Source: Flavobacterium sp.
GTDB lineage: Bacteria > Bacteroidota > Bacteroidia > Flavobacteriales > Flavobacteriaceae
Assembly (NCBI RefSeq): GCF_024710485.1
Contig: NZ_JANJUQ010000030.1
Location: 93,649 to 157,648, forward strand
Direction of reading: 5' to 3'
Length of the DNA: 64,000 nucleotides
Numbering within the stretch: the stretch's first letter is position 1; each line of letters opens with the position of its first letter. Positions 1 through 7,511 of the stretch are shown in pieces. The translations under genes and the position numbers were made by a program. The notes below the pieces were generated by a model. That model was not told where the DNA came from, ran no database searches, and saw only the letters and a list, made by a program, of their open reading frames with translations.

Positions 1-1
1 C

Positions 2-166
2 GGATTTACAGGAACCATAGCTTGGGCTGATCCTGAAACAGAAATAGTTTATGTGTTCTTGTCCAACAGAACTTACCCGGATTCAAATTTACCGAACAAA
101 CTTTCTAAAGAAAACATTCGTGAAGAAATTCAAAAAGTAATTCAAGACGCCATCATAGTCCACTGA
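2..166 (+). CDS. C-terminal end of a beta-lactamase/serine hydrolase-like protein (partial)
   Basis: An open frame runs from the left edge to a TGA and gives the last 54 residues of a protein whose start lies outside the window. It begins GFTGTIAWADPE and continues with VYVFLSNR, the pattern of the last strands of the class C beta-lactamase/serine hydrolase fold. From memory, flavobacteria often place a long GH3 glycosidase-beta-lactamase fusion directly upstream of bshA, so this may be its end; that is inference, because the catalytic parts are not visible. Confidence 0.6.
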   Translation, partial: GFTGTIAWADPETEIVYVFLSNRTYPDSNLPNKLSKENIREEIQKVIQDAIIVH

Positions 167-233
167 TTCTTTAACGCTTTTTTACCAAATCACATCGCTA
201 TTTTCTTTAAATTCGTACCAACAAAAACAGTTT

Positions 234-1376
234 ATGAAAATAGCCATAGTTTGCTATCCTACATTTGGAGGTAGCGGTGTTGTAGCCACAGAACTCGGAC
301 TCGAATTAGCCCATCGCGGTCATGAAATTCATTTTATTACTTACCGTCAGCCGGTGCGTTTGGCCCTTCTAAATCCTAACGTACATTACCACGAGGTAAA
401 TGTACCTGAATATCCGCTGTTTCATTACCAACCCTACGAATTGGCCTTGTCTAGTAAGCTGGTGGATATGGTAAAATTGTACAAGATAGAAGTCCTGCAC
501 GTACATTATGCTATTCCGCACGCATACGCCGGCTATATGGCTAAGCAAATGTTGAAAGACGAAGGCATCAATATTCCAATGGTAACTACATTGCACGGTA
601 CCGATATTACCTTAGTTGGCAATCATCCTTTTTACAAACCGGCAGTGAGTTTCAGTATCAATAAATCCGATGTAGTTACTTCGGTATCGCAAAGTTTAAA
701 AGACGATACTTACAACTTGTTTCCCATTGAAAAAGACATACATGTAATTCCGAATTTTATCGAGTTGGATAAGACCAGAAATGAGAGTTTGATTTCTTGT
801 CAGCGTTCGGTTATGGCTCAAAAAGAAGAGCGAATCGTAACGCACATCAGTAATTTCAGAAAGGTAAAACGCATTCCGGATGTTGTCAAAATCTTTTATA
901 AAATTCAGCAACAAATTCCGGCTAAACTAATGATGGTTGGCGACGGACCTGAAAAAGCCAAAGCCGAAGAACTTTGTGAAGAATTAGGCATACAAGACAA
1001 AGTTATTTTCTTTGGAAACAGTAACGAGATTGACCAAATTTTGTCGTATTCTGACTTATTTTTATTACCGTCGGAAACCGAAAGTTTCGGATTGGCAGCT
1101 TTGGAAGCAATGGCTTGGAGCGTACCGGTTATCTCCAGTAATTCAGGCGGTTTACCCGAAGTGAATTTTGACGGTGAATCCGGTTATTTGAGCAATGTAG
1201 GTGATATTGATAATATGGCTGAGAATGCTTTGAAGATTTTAAAAGACGACAAAATACTTGAGCAATTCAGAACCAATGCTTTGAATATTGCCAAACGATT
1301 TGACATTAAAAACATATTACCGCTTTATGAAAATTTGTATATTCAAGCCATAAAAGAAACCCGATGCGAAAAATAA
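234..1376 (+). CDS. bshA: N-acetyl-alpha-D-glucosaminyl L-malate synthase (bacillithiol pathway)
   Basis: GT-B glycosyltransferase of family 4, 380 residues, the usual BshA length. The N-terminus MKIAIVCYPTFGGSGVVATE is the family hallmark. The C-terminal nucleotide-sugar half carries the E-x7-E motif (SETESFGLAALEAMA). The enzyme joins UDP-GlcNAc to L-malate in the cytoplasm, the first step of bacillithiol synthesis; no bshB or bshC lies nearby. It starts 67 bp after the upstream stop, and its 3' end overlaps the next gene by 13 bp, so the two are probably co-transcribed. The family call is strong; the pathway role follows from the family. Confidence 0.9.
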   Translation: MKIAIVCYPTFGGSGVVATELGLELAHRGHEIHFITYRQPVRLALLNPNVHYHEVNVPEYPLFHYQPYELALSSKLVDMVKLYKIEVLHVHYAIPHAYAGYMAKQMLKDEGINIPMVTTLHGTDITLVGNHPFYKPAVSFSINKSDVVTSVSQSLKDDTYNLFPIEKDIHVIPNFIELDKTRNESLISCQRSVMAQKEERIVTHISNFRKVKRIPDVVKIFYKIQQQIPAKLMMVGDGPEKAKAEELCEELGIQDKVIFFGNSNEIDQILSYSDLFLLPSETESFGLAALEAMAWSVPVISSNSGGLPEVNFDGESGYLSNVGDIDNMAENALKILKDDKILEQFRTNALNIAKRFDIKNILPLYENLYIQAIKETRCEK

Positions 1377-1789
1377 TTTCCTTATTGGCCTTTATAGCAC
1401 TGTATTCGTGTTCCACTTCAAAAGCAACAGCACCATTGCCATTGTATGAAGTCTTGGTAACCAATAATGATGGTGGTGCTAACATCAAGTTTTATGAAAT
1501 TCTTACTGAACCCAAAGAAATCATGATGCTTTTGGGAGATGAAACGCTACAAAAGAAAATCAAATCGCAAGATACCCAGAAAAGCAGTTTTATTATTCTT
1601 AATTCCGGACCGACAAAAGAGACTTACAATAGGGTGAAGGTTGAAAAAGTGGTTGAAACTCCCACAGAGATTGTGGTCTATGTTAAAGACACTCAAAAGC
1701 CAACTGAGGCGGATTTGAGTAACGAAAATATTATCTATCCTTACACCATTATCAAAATCAATTCGAAGAAACCCATAGTTATCAAATAA
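1364..1789 (+). CDS. Small predicted lipoprotein of unknown function
   Basis: 141 residues. The N-terminus is a short lipoprotein signal, MRKIISLLAFIALYSCST, with a lipobox ending at Cys16. The mature part is polar and mixed alpha/beta with no motif I recognise. The ATG lies inside the end of bshA (13 bp overlap, different frame), which suggests translational coupling, and a strong bidirectional terminator follows directly. The envelope location is inferred from the lipobox. It has no obvious link to bacillithiol other than the operon. Confidence 0.7.
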   Translation: MRKIISLLAFIALYSCSTSKATAPLPLYEVLVTNNDGGANIKFYEILTEPKEIMMLLGDETLQKKIKSQDTQKSSFIILNSGPTKETYNRVKVEKVVETPTEIVVYVKDTQKPTEADLSNENIIYPYTIIKINSKKPIVIK

Positions 1790-1790
1790 A

Positions 1791-1830
1791 AAAAATCCCG
1801 ATTTTCAAAGAATCGGGATTTTTTTTATTT
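1791..1830. terminator. Bidirectional intrinsic terminator
   Basis: An 11-bp perfect stem (AAATCCCGATT / AATCGGGATTT) with a 7-nt loop is followed by a T run on the plus strand and preceded by an A run, so it can serve the rightward bshA unit and the leftward barrel gene. Confidence 0.9.
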
Positions 1831-1840
1831 CATTTTTAAA

Positions 1841-2329
1841 TTACCAACGGTAACGGATACTCAAAGCAATGTCCGGTCCGAAACTGTCTTCTCTGTAGTC
1901 GTCAGAATTAAAATAAATTTCAGGTCTGAAGTCCAAAGACAATTGAAGCGGAATGTCGAAGTTGTATTCAATACCGATGTCACCGGCTGCTAACAAAATA
2001 GTTCCGTTTTCATCGAAACCATTGTCCTTATAACTCCAACTTCCGATACCACCACCAACTCCGGCATACCAATTGAAGCCTCCGTCAATATTCCAAACCC
2101 ATTGGTACAAACCAACCAATTTAAAAGCATCGACATTTTGACTGTTTCTCCAACCCAAATCAAGCTCTAAACGATTGTTTTTAGACAAACCTCTTTGGTA
2201 TGAAACTTCACCACCAAATCCATCGTTGTCTCCCAAACGTAATCCTAAGGCATTTTTTGAAATGTCTTGAGCCTGCGCGCTGAATGCTAATCCGATTAGC
2301 ATAAAAGCTGATAAAATGATTTTCTTCAT
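1841..2329 (-). CDS. Outer-membrane beta-barrel-like protein
   Basis: 162 residues. It has a Sec signal peptide with cleavage expected after AFSAQA, then alternating hydrophobic/polar strands rich in Gly and aromatics (ELDLGWRN, LSLDFRPEIYF), and it ends in the aromatic SIRYRW typical of outer-membrane barrels. Length and pattern fit a small 8-strand barrel of the OmpW/OmpX size class, but I cannot assign a family. It is a single gene transcribed from a TATATTTG -7 element. Confidence 0.65.
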   Translation of the reverse strand: MKKIILSAFMLIGLAFSAQAQDISKNALGLRLGDNDGFGGEVSYQRGLSKNNRLELDLGWRNSQNVDAFKLVGLYQWVWNIDGGFNWYAGVGGGIGSWSYKDNGFDENGTILLAAGDIGIEYNFDIPLQLSLDFRPEIYFNSDDYREDSFGPDIALSIRYRW

Positions 2330-2350
2330 AAATGTGTTTTTTTGTTAATA

Positions 2351-2358
2351 CAAATATA
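2351..2358 (-). promoter_or_regulatory. Bacteroidetes -7 element for the barrel gene
   Basis: TATATTTG on the minus strand matches TAnnTTTG and lies 22 bp before the ATG. I see no clear -33 TTG. Confidence 0.4.
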
Positions 2359-2417
2359 CTCATTAACGAGGAAAAATGCCGATTATTGTTAATAGTAGTC
2401 TTATATTTTTGTTAAAA

Positions 2418-3257
2418 TTATTTCTGCTCCTTAGATAAAATGATAGAGGCAATAAGCTGTTGTTCTATATAATTTTCCATATCAGACCAATCCTCTTCTT
2501 CCTCTTCTAGTTCGGTGTAGTCTTCATAACGGTATAGTTTCCAACGTTTTTTGTGGTATTCTAAAGCAGTTAGGTTTTCTACCCAATCCCCTGAATTTAA
2601 GTACAAAGTAGCACCGTTTTTATTTTCTTTTTTTTCAATTTTAGGTTCGTGAATATGGCCGCAAATAACATAGTCATAATTTTTTTCGATGGCCAAATCA
2701 GTCGCCGTATTCTCGAAATCGGAAATGTGTTTGACGGCTTTTTTAACTCCGGCTTTGATTTTTTTAGAAAACGAATAAGGTTCTTTTCCCATTTTTTTCA
2801 AACACCAATTGATGAAGCGATTCAGTAAAATGAGATAATCGTAGCCGATACCACCGAGTTTGGCTATCCATTTGGAATGTTGGACAGAGGCATCAAATAC
2901 ATCTCCGTGAAATATCCAGGCCTTTTTATGATCGAGTTCTAAAACGAGTTTGTCCACGACTTTAAAATTTCCGATAGAAGTATCACTGAATTTTCGTAGG
3001 AATTCATCGTGATTCCCTGTAATATAATACACCTGAGTACCTTTAGAAGCTAAGTTGATAATCTTTTGGATTACCTTTAAATGCGACTTCGGAAAATAGG
3101 ATTTTCGAAATTGCCAAATATCGATGATGTCACCGTTTAAGATTAATATTTTGGGTTTGATGGAGGATAAGTAATAACCCAATTCGTGCGCATGAGCTCC
3201 AAAAGTACCAAGGTGAACATCGGAAATCACCACTACATCCGTTTTTCTTTTTTTCAA
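2418..3257 (-). CDS. UDP-2,3-diacylglucosamine diphosphatase-like metallophosphoesterase (LpxH family)
   Basis: Calcineurin-like phosphoesterase, 279 residues. All metal-binding blocks are present in order: SDVHLG near residue 12, GDIIDIW near 42, GNHDE near 81, FHGDVFD near 115 and GHIHEP near 200. Bacteroidetes members of this group are annotated as the lipid A enzyme that removes UMP from UDP-diacylglucosamine; the exact substrate is inference. There is no ATG at the right place. The frame opens with TTG AAA AAA AGA, and I keep that TTG because the MKKRK start precedes the first strand by the usual distance. The C-terminal tail is acidic (LEEEEEDW). Confidence 0.8.
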   Translation of the reverse strand: MKKRKTDVVVISDVHLGTFGAHAHELGYYLSSIKPKILILNGDIIDIWQFRKSYFPKSHLKVIQKIINLASKGTQVYYITGNHDEFLRKFSDTSIGNFKVVDKLVLELDHKKAWIFHGDVFDASVQHSKWIAKLGGIGYDYLILLNRFINWCLKKMGKEPYSFSKKIKAGVKKAVKHISDFENTATDLAIEKNYDYVICGHIHEPKIEKKENKNGATLYLNSGDWVENLTALEYHKKRWKLYRYEDYTELEEEEEDWSDMENYIEQQLIASIILSKEQK

Positions 3258-3341
3258 AATAATTGCTTTTAAGGTTTTCCAAATTAACTATTAAGATGTT
3301 AGTCTAAGTTTACCTAAGGATTAACTTTTGAATAATAATCT

Positions 3342-3371
3342 TTTGCACTTTTAAACTTTGCCCTATATTTG
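3342..3371 (+). promoter_or_regulatory. Promoter of aroC
   Basis: TTTG at 3342-3345, an 18-bp spacer and TATATTTG at 3364-3371 form a good match to the Bacteroidetes -33/-7 promoter. The leader to the ATG at 3388 would be short, about 10 nt. Confidence 0.6.
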
Positions 3372-3387
3372 TTTAAAATCGATAAAC

Positions 3388-4452
3388 ATGGCCGGAAACA
3401 GTTACGGAACTCTTTTTAAAGTCACCACTTTCGGAGAATCTCACGGAGAAGCTTTAGGAGGAATTATCGATGGCTGTCCACCCGGAGTAGCGTTAAATTT
3501 TGAAGCCATTCAAGCCGAAATGCAGCGCAGAAAGCCCGGACAGTCGGCCATAGTTACCCAACGAAAAGAAGCCGATGAAGTACAGTTTTTATCCGGAATT
3601 TTTGAAGGAAAAACGACAGGCACACCAATCGGTTTTATCATCCCGAATACCAATCAAAAATCGGATGATTATACGCATATCAAAGATTCGTATCGACCGA
3701 GCCATGCCGATTATGTGTATGAAAAAAAATACGGCATTCGTGATTACCGCGGCGGCGGAAGAAGTTCGGCCAGAGAAACTGCTTGTAGAGTAGTAGCCGG
3801 AGCGGTTGCTAAACAATTATTGCCTTCGGTAAAAATAAACGCTTTTGTATCATCTGTTGGGACTATTTTTATAGACAAACCATATCAGGACTTAGATTTT
3901 TCGCTAACAGAAAGCAATGCTGTTCGTTGTCCCGATTTAGAGACAGCAGCTAAAATGGAAAACTATATCAAGAGCATTCGCAAAGAAGGCGATACGGTTG
4001 GCGGAACTATCACTTGTGTTATTCAAAATGTTCCTGTCGGATTAGGTGAACCTGTTTTTGACAAATTGCATGCCGAATTGGGCAAAGCAATGTTGTCAAT
4101 CAATGCTGTAAAAGGATTCGAATATGGTAGCGGATTTTGCGGTGCACAAATGAAAGGCAGTGAACACAACGATCTTTACAACGATGACGGATCTACCAAG
4201 ACCAATCTTTCCGGTGGTATTCAGGGCGGAATTTCTAACGGGATGGATATCTATTTCCGAGTAGCTTTCAAACCGGTTGCCACTTTGATGCAAGAGCAGG
4301 AAGTTTTAACCAATCAAAATACTATTGTCACACAGCAAGGGAAAGGACGTCATGATCCTTGTGTGGTGCCGAGAGCGGTACCCATTGTGGAAGCTATGGC
4401 TGCCTTAGTTTTGGCTGATTTTTATTTACTAAACAAAACCTATCAAAAATAA
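3388..4452 (+). CDS. aroC: Chorismate synthase
   Basis: 354 residues. It makes chorismate from 5-enolpyruvylshikimate 3-phosphate, the last step of the shikimate pathway, using reduced FMN. The signature blocks are present: [14 protein letters not shown] at the N-terminus, then [30 protein letters not shown], and a late [20 protein letters not shown] chose the ATG before AGNSYG; a TTG ten codons upstream lies inside the promoter and would add residues foreign to the family. The next gene's ATG follows the stop codon with no gap. Confidence 0.95.
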   Translation: MAGNSYGTLFKVTTFGESHGEALGGIIDGCPPGVALNFEAIQAEMQRRKPGQSAIVTQRKEADEVQFLSGIFEGKTTGTPIGFIIPNTNQKSDDYTHIKDSYRPSHADYVYEKKYGIRDYRGGGRSSARETACRVVAGAVAKQLLPSVKINAFVSSVGTIFIDKPYQDLDFSLTESNAVRCPDLETAAKMENYIKSIRKEGDTVGGTITCVIQNVPVGLGEPVFDKLHAELGKAMLSINAVKGFEYGSGFCGAQMKGSEHNDLYNDDGSTKTNLSGGIQGGISNGMDIYFRVAFKPVATLMQEQEVLTNQNTIVTQQGKGRHDPCVVPRAVPIVEAMAALVLADFYLLNKTYQK

Positions 4453-5709
4453 ATGGACACAACAGAAACGTCGAAAAAGTCAATACTTTCTAATCTTACT
4501 TTTCAAATTTTAATTGCCGTAGTACTTGGTGCCTTGTTGGGAGTCTTTGTTTTTAAAAATTTTGACGAAACTTTCCGAGAGTCTTTCAGCAAGAATATTA
4601 AGTTGCTAGCAACCATATTTATTCGGCTGGTACAGATGATTATTGCACCTTTAGTCTTTACTACTTTGGTGGTAGGAATTGCCAAATTAGGCGATATCAA
4701 ATCGGTAGGACGAATAGGAGGTAGGGCTTTGGGCTGGTTTTTTTCCGCATCATTTATTTCTTTGTTGATAGGAATGTTTTGGGTAAATCTATTAGAACCC
4801 GGAAAGAATATTCAATTACCAAATCTTGATCCTAATAAAGCCTCAGAGATTGTACAAAAAACGGAAGGTTTTTCTGCTCAGAATTTTATAGAGCATATCA
4901 TTCCTAAAAGTGTGGTTGAAGCTATGGCTACTAATGAAATTTTGCAGATAGTAATTTTCTCTATTTTCTTCGGGTTAGCCGCTGCATCCATAGGTTCGCA
5001 TGCAAAACCGGTTATCAATGCTTTGGATAAAACATCACACATTATTTTGAAAATGGTGAACTATGTAATGAAGTTTGCTCCTTTCGGTGTTTTTGGTGCT
5101 ATAGCTAGTGTTTTGGCCATGATTGATTTTTGGGAATTGATTAAAACTTACATTTACTTCTTTGGTTCGTTTTTGGTTGGAATAGCCTCTTTGTGGGTTG
5201 TGCTATTGTTTGTTGGTTATTTGTTCTTGAAAGGGCACATGACAACGCTCTTGAAGCGAATCATGAGTCCGTTAGTAATTGCTTTCGGTACAACGAGTAG
5301 TGAAGCGGTTTTTCCCAAACTAACAGAAGAGTTGGAGCGATTTGGCGTTAAAGACAAAATTGTTTCTTTCATGTTGCCTTTAGGATATTCTTTTAATCTT
5401 GACGGTAGTATGATGTATATGACATTCGCCAGTATTTTTATTGCACAAGCCTACGGTATTCCATTGGATACCGGAACCCAAATGACAATGTTGTTAGTTT
5501 TAATGTTAACCAGTAAAGGGATTGCAGGAGTTCCCCGAGCCAGTTTAGTTGTTGTGGCTGCTACTTGCGGGATGTTTGATATTCCTGAAGTAGGCATTGC
5601 TTTGATTCTCCCGATAGATCATTTTTGTGATATGTTCCGAAGTGCTACCAATGTATTGGGCAATGCCATTGCAACAAGTGTTGTAGGTAAATGGGAAAAG
5701 GATAGTTAA
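4453..5709 (+). CDS. Dicarboxylate/amino acid:cation symporter (DAACS, SLC1 family)
   Basis: 418 residues with about eight membrane segments plus two re-entrant hairpins. The hairpin 1 motif GTTSSEA (near 277), the NLDGSMMYMT unwound segment (near 317) and the hairpin 2 motif SKGIAGVPRAS (near 355) are all visible, so transport should be intact. It would import dicarboxylates or acidic/neutral amino acids with Na+ or H+; the substrate cannot be read from the sequence. It starts immediately after the aroC stop and is presumably co-transcribed. No terminator is evident before the next promoter. Confidence 0.88.
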   Translation: MDTTETSKKSILSNLTFQILIAVVLGALLGVFVFKNFDETFRESFSKNIKLLATIFIRLVQMIIAPLVFTTLVVGIAKLGDIKSVGRIGGRALGWFFSASFISLLIGMFWVNLLEPGKNIQLPNLDPNKASEIVQKTEGFSAQNFIEHIIPKSVVEAMATNEILQIVIFSIFFGLAAASIGSHAKPVINALDKTSHIILKMVNYVMKFAPFGVFGAIASVLAMIDFWELIKTYIYFFGSFLVGIASLWVVLLFVGYLFLKGHMTTLLKRIMSPLVIAFGTTSSEAVFPKLTEELERFGVKDKIVSFMLPLGYSFNLDGSMMYMTFASIFIAQAYGIPLDTGTQMTMLLVLMLTSKGIAGVPRASLVVVAATCGMFDIPEVGIALILPIDHFCDMFRSATNVLGNAIATSVVGKWEKDS

Positions 5710-5732
5710 GGATAGGAAAAAAGAAAGTTAAA

Positions 5733-5766
5733 TTATGCCAGATTATAATTAACTTTAATATATTTG
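5733..5766 (+). promoter_or_regulatory. Candidate promoter of the T9SS cargo gene
   Basis: TATATTTG at 5759-5766 with a weak -33 (TTATG, 5733-5737) about 21 bp upstream. The ATG lies 24 bp downstream. Confidence 0.45.
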
Positions 5767-5789
5767 CTTAACAATTAAAAAACTATTTT

Positions 5790-6848
5790 ATGAAAAAACT
5801 TTTACTTTCTTTGACTCTTTTAGGAGGTTTATTTGTATCCAATGCTCAGACAATTCAATCTGATGACTTCAATGGTCTAACAATTGGAAACATTGGTACA
5901 GATTTAACAGGTACAACAGCCGGGCAAGGCTCTTGGTTGACTTTTTCTAACAATGGAACTGATCCTACAACTACAACCAATTCAGCGAGTTCTAATTTTC
6001 AAATTATTGCCGCAGGAAATAATGCTACTAAAGGTTTGCAAATTGTTGGTCCAAATGGAAATAAAGGTGTAAGATATATGTGGAAAGATGGTCTTCCTAC
6101 TGCTTGGGCAGCAAGAACAGCCGGAAACGAAATAATTGAAGTTGAGGTAGATTTTTTCACTGGAGCCACAACAACCAGCACCGGATTTACAGGGGTTTAT
6201 TTATATGATCCAACTTTTGAAATCATTAATGGATTAATTTACACCAATAATACAAGATTATTAAGAGGTGTTGCAAAATTGAATAATGCCGGTACAGTTG
6301 ATACATACACTGTTAATTTAGCTACTGGTGGTTTAATTTTACAAGCCAACACTTGGTACAGAATTGGATTTGGTTACAACACTACTACTGGTCAGCCAAC
6401 GTGGAGAGTTAATACTATGACTGATACTGCTACTATTGCTAATACTTTTTGGGCAGGAGGTGCTGATTTAGCTGATCCGGGTGAGTTAGATTTAGCTTCT
6501 GAGGCAAACACTACAAACGCTGCATCTTTCAGCGGTGTTTTTGATAATTTTGTAATGAGAGCTTCTGCTACTGATACGCTTTTAGGAGTTAACGATTTAT
6601 CAGTTTCTAATGATACATTTGTTGTTTATCCAAACCCGGTAGACAATGTTGTGAACATTTCTCTTATGAGTAACACTTTTGATGTTGAAATCAACAAAGT
6701 GAGAATTTCTGACGTTAATGGAAGAACTGTAAAAGAATTCAATTCTAATTTAAATCAGTTGAATATTGCAGATTTGAACTCTGGAGTTTATTTCTTAAAC
6801 ATTGAAACAGCAAACGGAAAAGCTACTAAGAAAATTGTAAAACAATAA
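5790..6848 (+). CDS. Secreted protein with type IX secretion (type A) sorting domain
   Basis: 352 residues. A Sec signal peptide (MKKLLLSLTLLGGLFVSNAQ) is followed by a Thr/Asn/Gly-rich beta-sandwich-like region of about 250 residues with no catalytic motif I recognise. The last 75 residues are a classical Por_Secre_tail: VYPNPVDNVVNIS, ISDVNGRTVKEF, GVYFLNIET and a basic KKIVKQ end. Known biology: such tails direct export through the T9SS and are then removed on the surface. The codons of the middle part are A/T-rich and repetitive, as in many surface proteins. It is a single gene with its own promoter and terminator. Confidence 0.88.
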   Translation: MKKLLLSLTLLGGLFVSNAQTIQSDDFNGLTIGNIGTDLTGTTAGQGSWLTFSNNGTDPTTTTNSASSNFQIIAAGNNATKGLQIVGPNGNKGVRYMWKDGLPTAWAARTAGNEIIEVEVDFFTGATTTSTGFTGVYLYDPTFEIINGLIYTNNTRLLRGVAKLNNAGTVDTYTVNLATGGLILQANTWYRIGFGYNTTTGQPTWRVNTMTDTATIANTFWAGGADLADPGELDLASEANTTNAASFSGVFDNFVMRASATDTLLGVNDLSVSNDTFVVYPNPVDNVVNISLMSNTFDVEINKVRISDVNGRTVKEFNSNLNQLNIADLNSGVYFLNIETANGKATKKIVKQ

Positions 6849-6870
6849 TTTTACATTTCTCTATAAAGAA

Positions 6871-6903
6871 AAACGACTAAGGAAACTTAGTCGTTTTTTT
6901 TAT
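6871..6903 (+). terminator. Intrinsic terminator after the T9SS cargo gene
   Basis: An 11-bp perfect stem (AAACGACTAAG / CTTAGTCGTTT) with a GAAA tetraloop and a following T run. The stop codon of the small leftward gene lies inside this stem. Confidence 0.92.
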
Positions 6904-7024
6904 TCTTACTATTCATCATCAGGAGTATGGCGCCTACCAACCCGATGATGACTAAGGTAAATACGCCTACCATAATGAAGGCACCGTTGTCCCAAGAATA
7001 CAAGGAAATGTTTTGTGATGTCAT
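6887..7024 (-). CDS. Small single-span membrane protein, 45 residues
   Basis: Found by reading the minus strand between two genes. ATG at 7024, TAA at 6889-6887. The protein starts MTSQNISLYSWDNGAF, has one hydrophobic span of about 20 residues (from MVGVFTLVII to AILLMM) and ends in a charged NSKNKKND tail. The distribution (polar N-terminus, one span, positive C-terminus) is that of a real membrane protein. A TAnnTTTG-like element (7053-7046) and a large inverted repeat lie just upstream. From memory, flavobacterial genomes contain similar short proteins with an LYSWDNGAF-like start, but I cannot check. Its stop sits inside the neighbour's terminator. Confidence 0.65.
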   Translation of the reverse strand: MTSQNISLYSWDNGAFIMVGVFTLVIIGLVGAILLMMNSKNKKND

Positions 7025-7033
7025 GACTTATCG

Positions 7034-7070
7034 ATTAGAGTTTATCAAAATTACTTTGATAAATTCTAAT
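7034..7070. repeat. Large inverted repeat (16-bp arms) before the 45-residue protein
   Basis: ATTAGAGTTTATCAAA and TTTGATAAATTCTAAT pair at 15 of 16 positions around a 5-nt centre. No T run follows on either strand, so it looks more like an operator or RNA structure than a terminator. A minus-strand TAATTTTG (-7 like) overlaps the centre. Confidence 0.75.
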
Positions 7071-7075
7071 ACGGT

Positions 7076-7089
7076 ATGATAATTATCAT
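7076..7089. repeat. 14-bp perfect palindrome at the end of the DCC gene
   Basis: ATGATAATTATCAT is fully self-complementary and includes the stop codon of the leftward DCC-family gene. It could be a short regulatory site or chance in A/T-rich DNA. Confidence 0.4.
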
Positions 7090-7511
7090 GCCAGAAATTT
7101 TGCTGCCAATTCAGGTGTAGGCATCATACAACTTTCTTTTTTGCCATACCAACGGTAACGATTTTTGGCGATGTAATCATAAACCGTGTTCGAAATAAAC
7201 TTTGGGAGTATTTGCAAGATGTTAAGCAGCTGATACAAACCTCCAAATTCATTTATTATTTTCAATGCAGCTTCTGCTTTGTAAAAATAGGCTTTACCGG
7301 GTTCATAAAGCACCATACTGTCGGTATGCTCACGATTAATGCCAATATGATTCAAAATCTTATTGCCCAAATCAGATTGCAGCGGTACAAAACGAAATAC
7401 GTCTTTGGTATCCCGTTTAATAACAAACTGTACTGAGGCGTTGCAAAGATTACAAACCCCGTCATAGAGTATAATTTTCTTGTCTTTGGGTAATTCGTTA
7501 ATTTCCATCAT
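7086..7511 (-). CDS. DCC-family (DUF393) thiol-disulfide oxidoreductase-like protein
   Basis: About 141 residues. The family motif DGVCNLCN is near residue 20, followed by RFVPLQSDLG, and the C-terminal YRWYGKKESC is typical. The family is named for its D-x-x-C-x-x-C motif and has a thioredoxin-like fold; its substrate is unknown. The start overlaps the mutS2 stop in a TGATG junction, so I place it at the ATG at 7511; the ATG at 7508 is equally possible. Co-transcription with mutS2 is very likely. Confidence 0.85.
   Translation of the reverse strand: MMEINELPKDKKIILYDGVCNLCNASVQFVIKRDTKDVFRFVPLQSDLGNKILNHIGINREHTDSMVLYEPGKAYFYKAEAALKIINEFGGLYQLLNILQILPKFISNTVYDYIAKNRYRWYGKKESCMMPTPELAAKFLA

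Noticed and set aside
3358..3387. Extended start of aroC from a TTG
   Set aside because: The extra ten codons overlap the promoter -7 element; chorismate synthases start at the AGNSYG segment.
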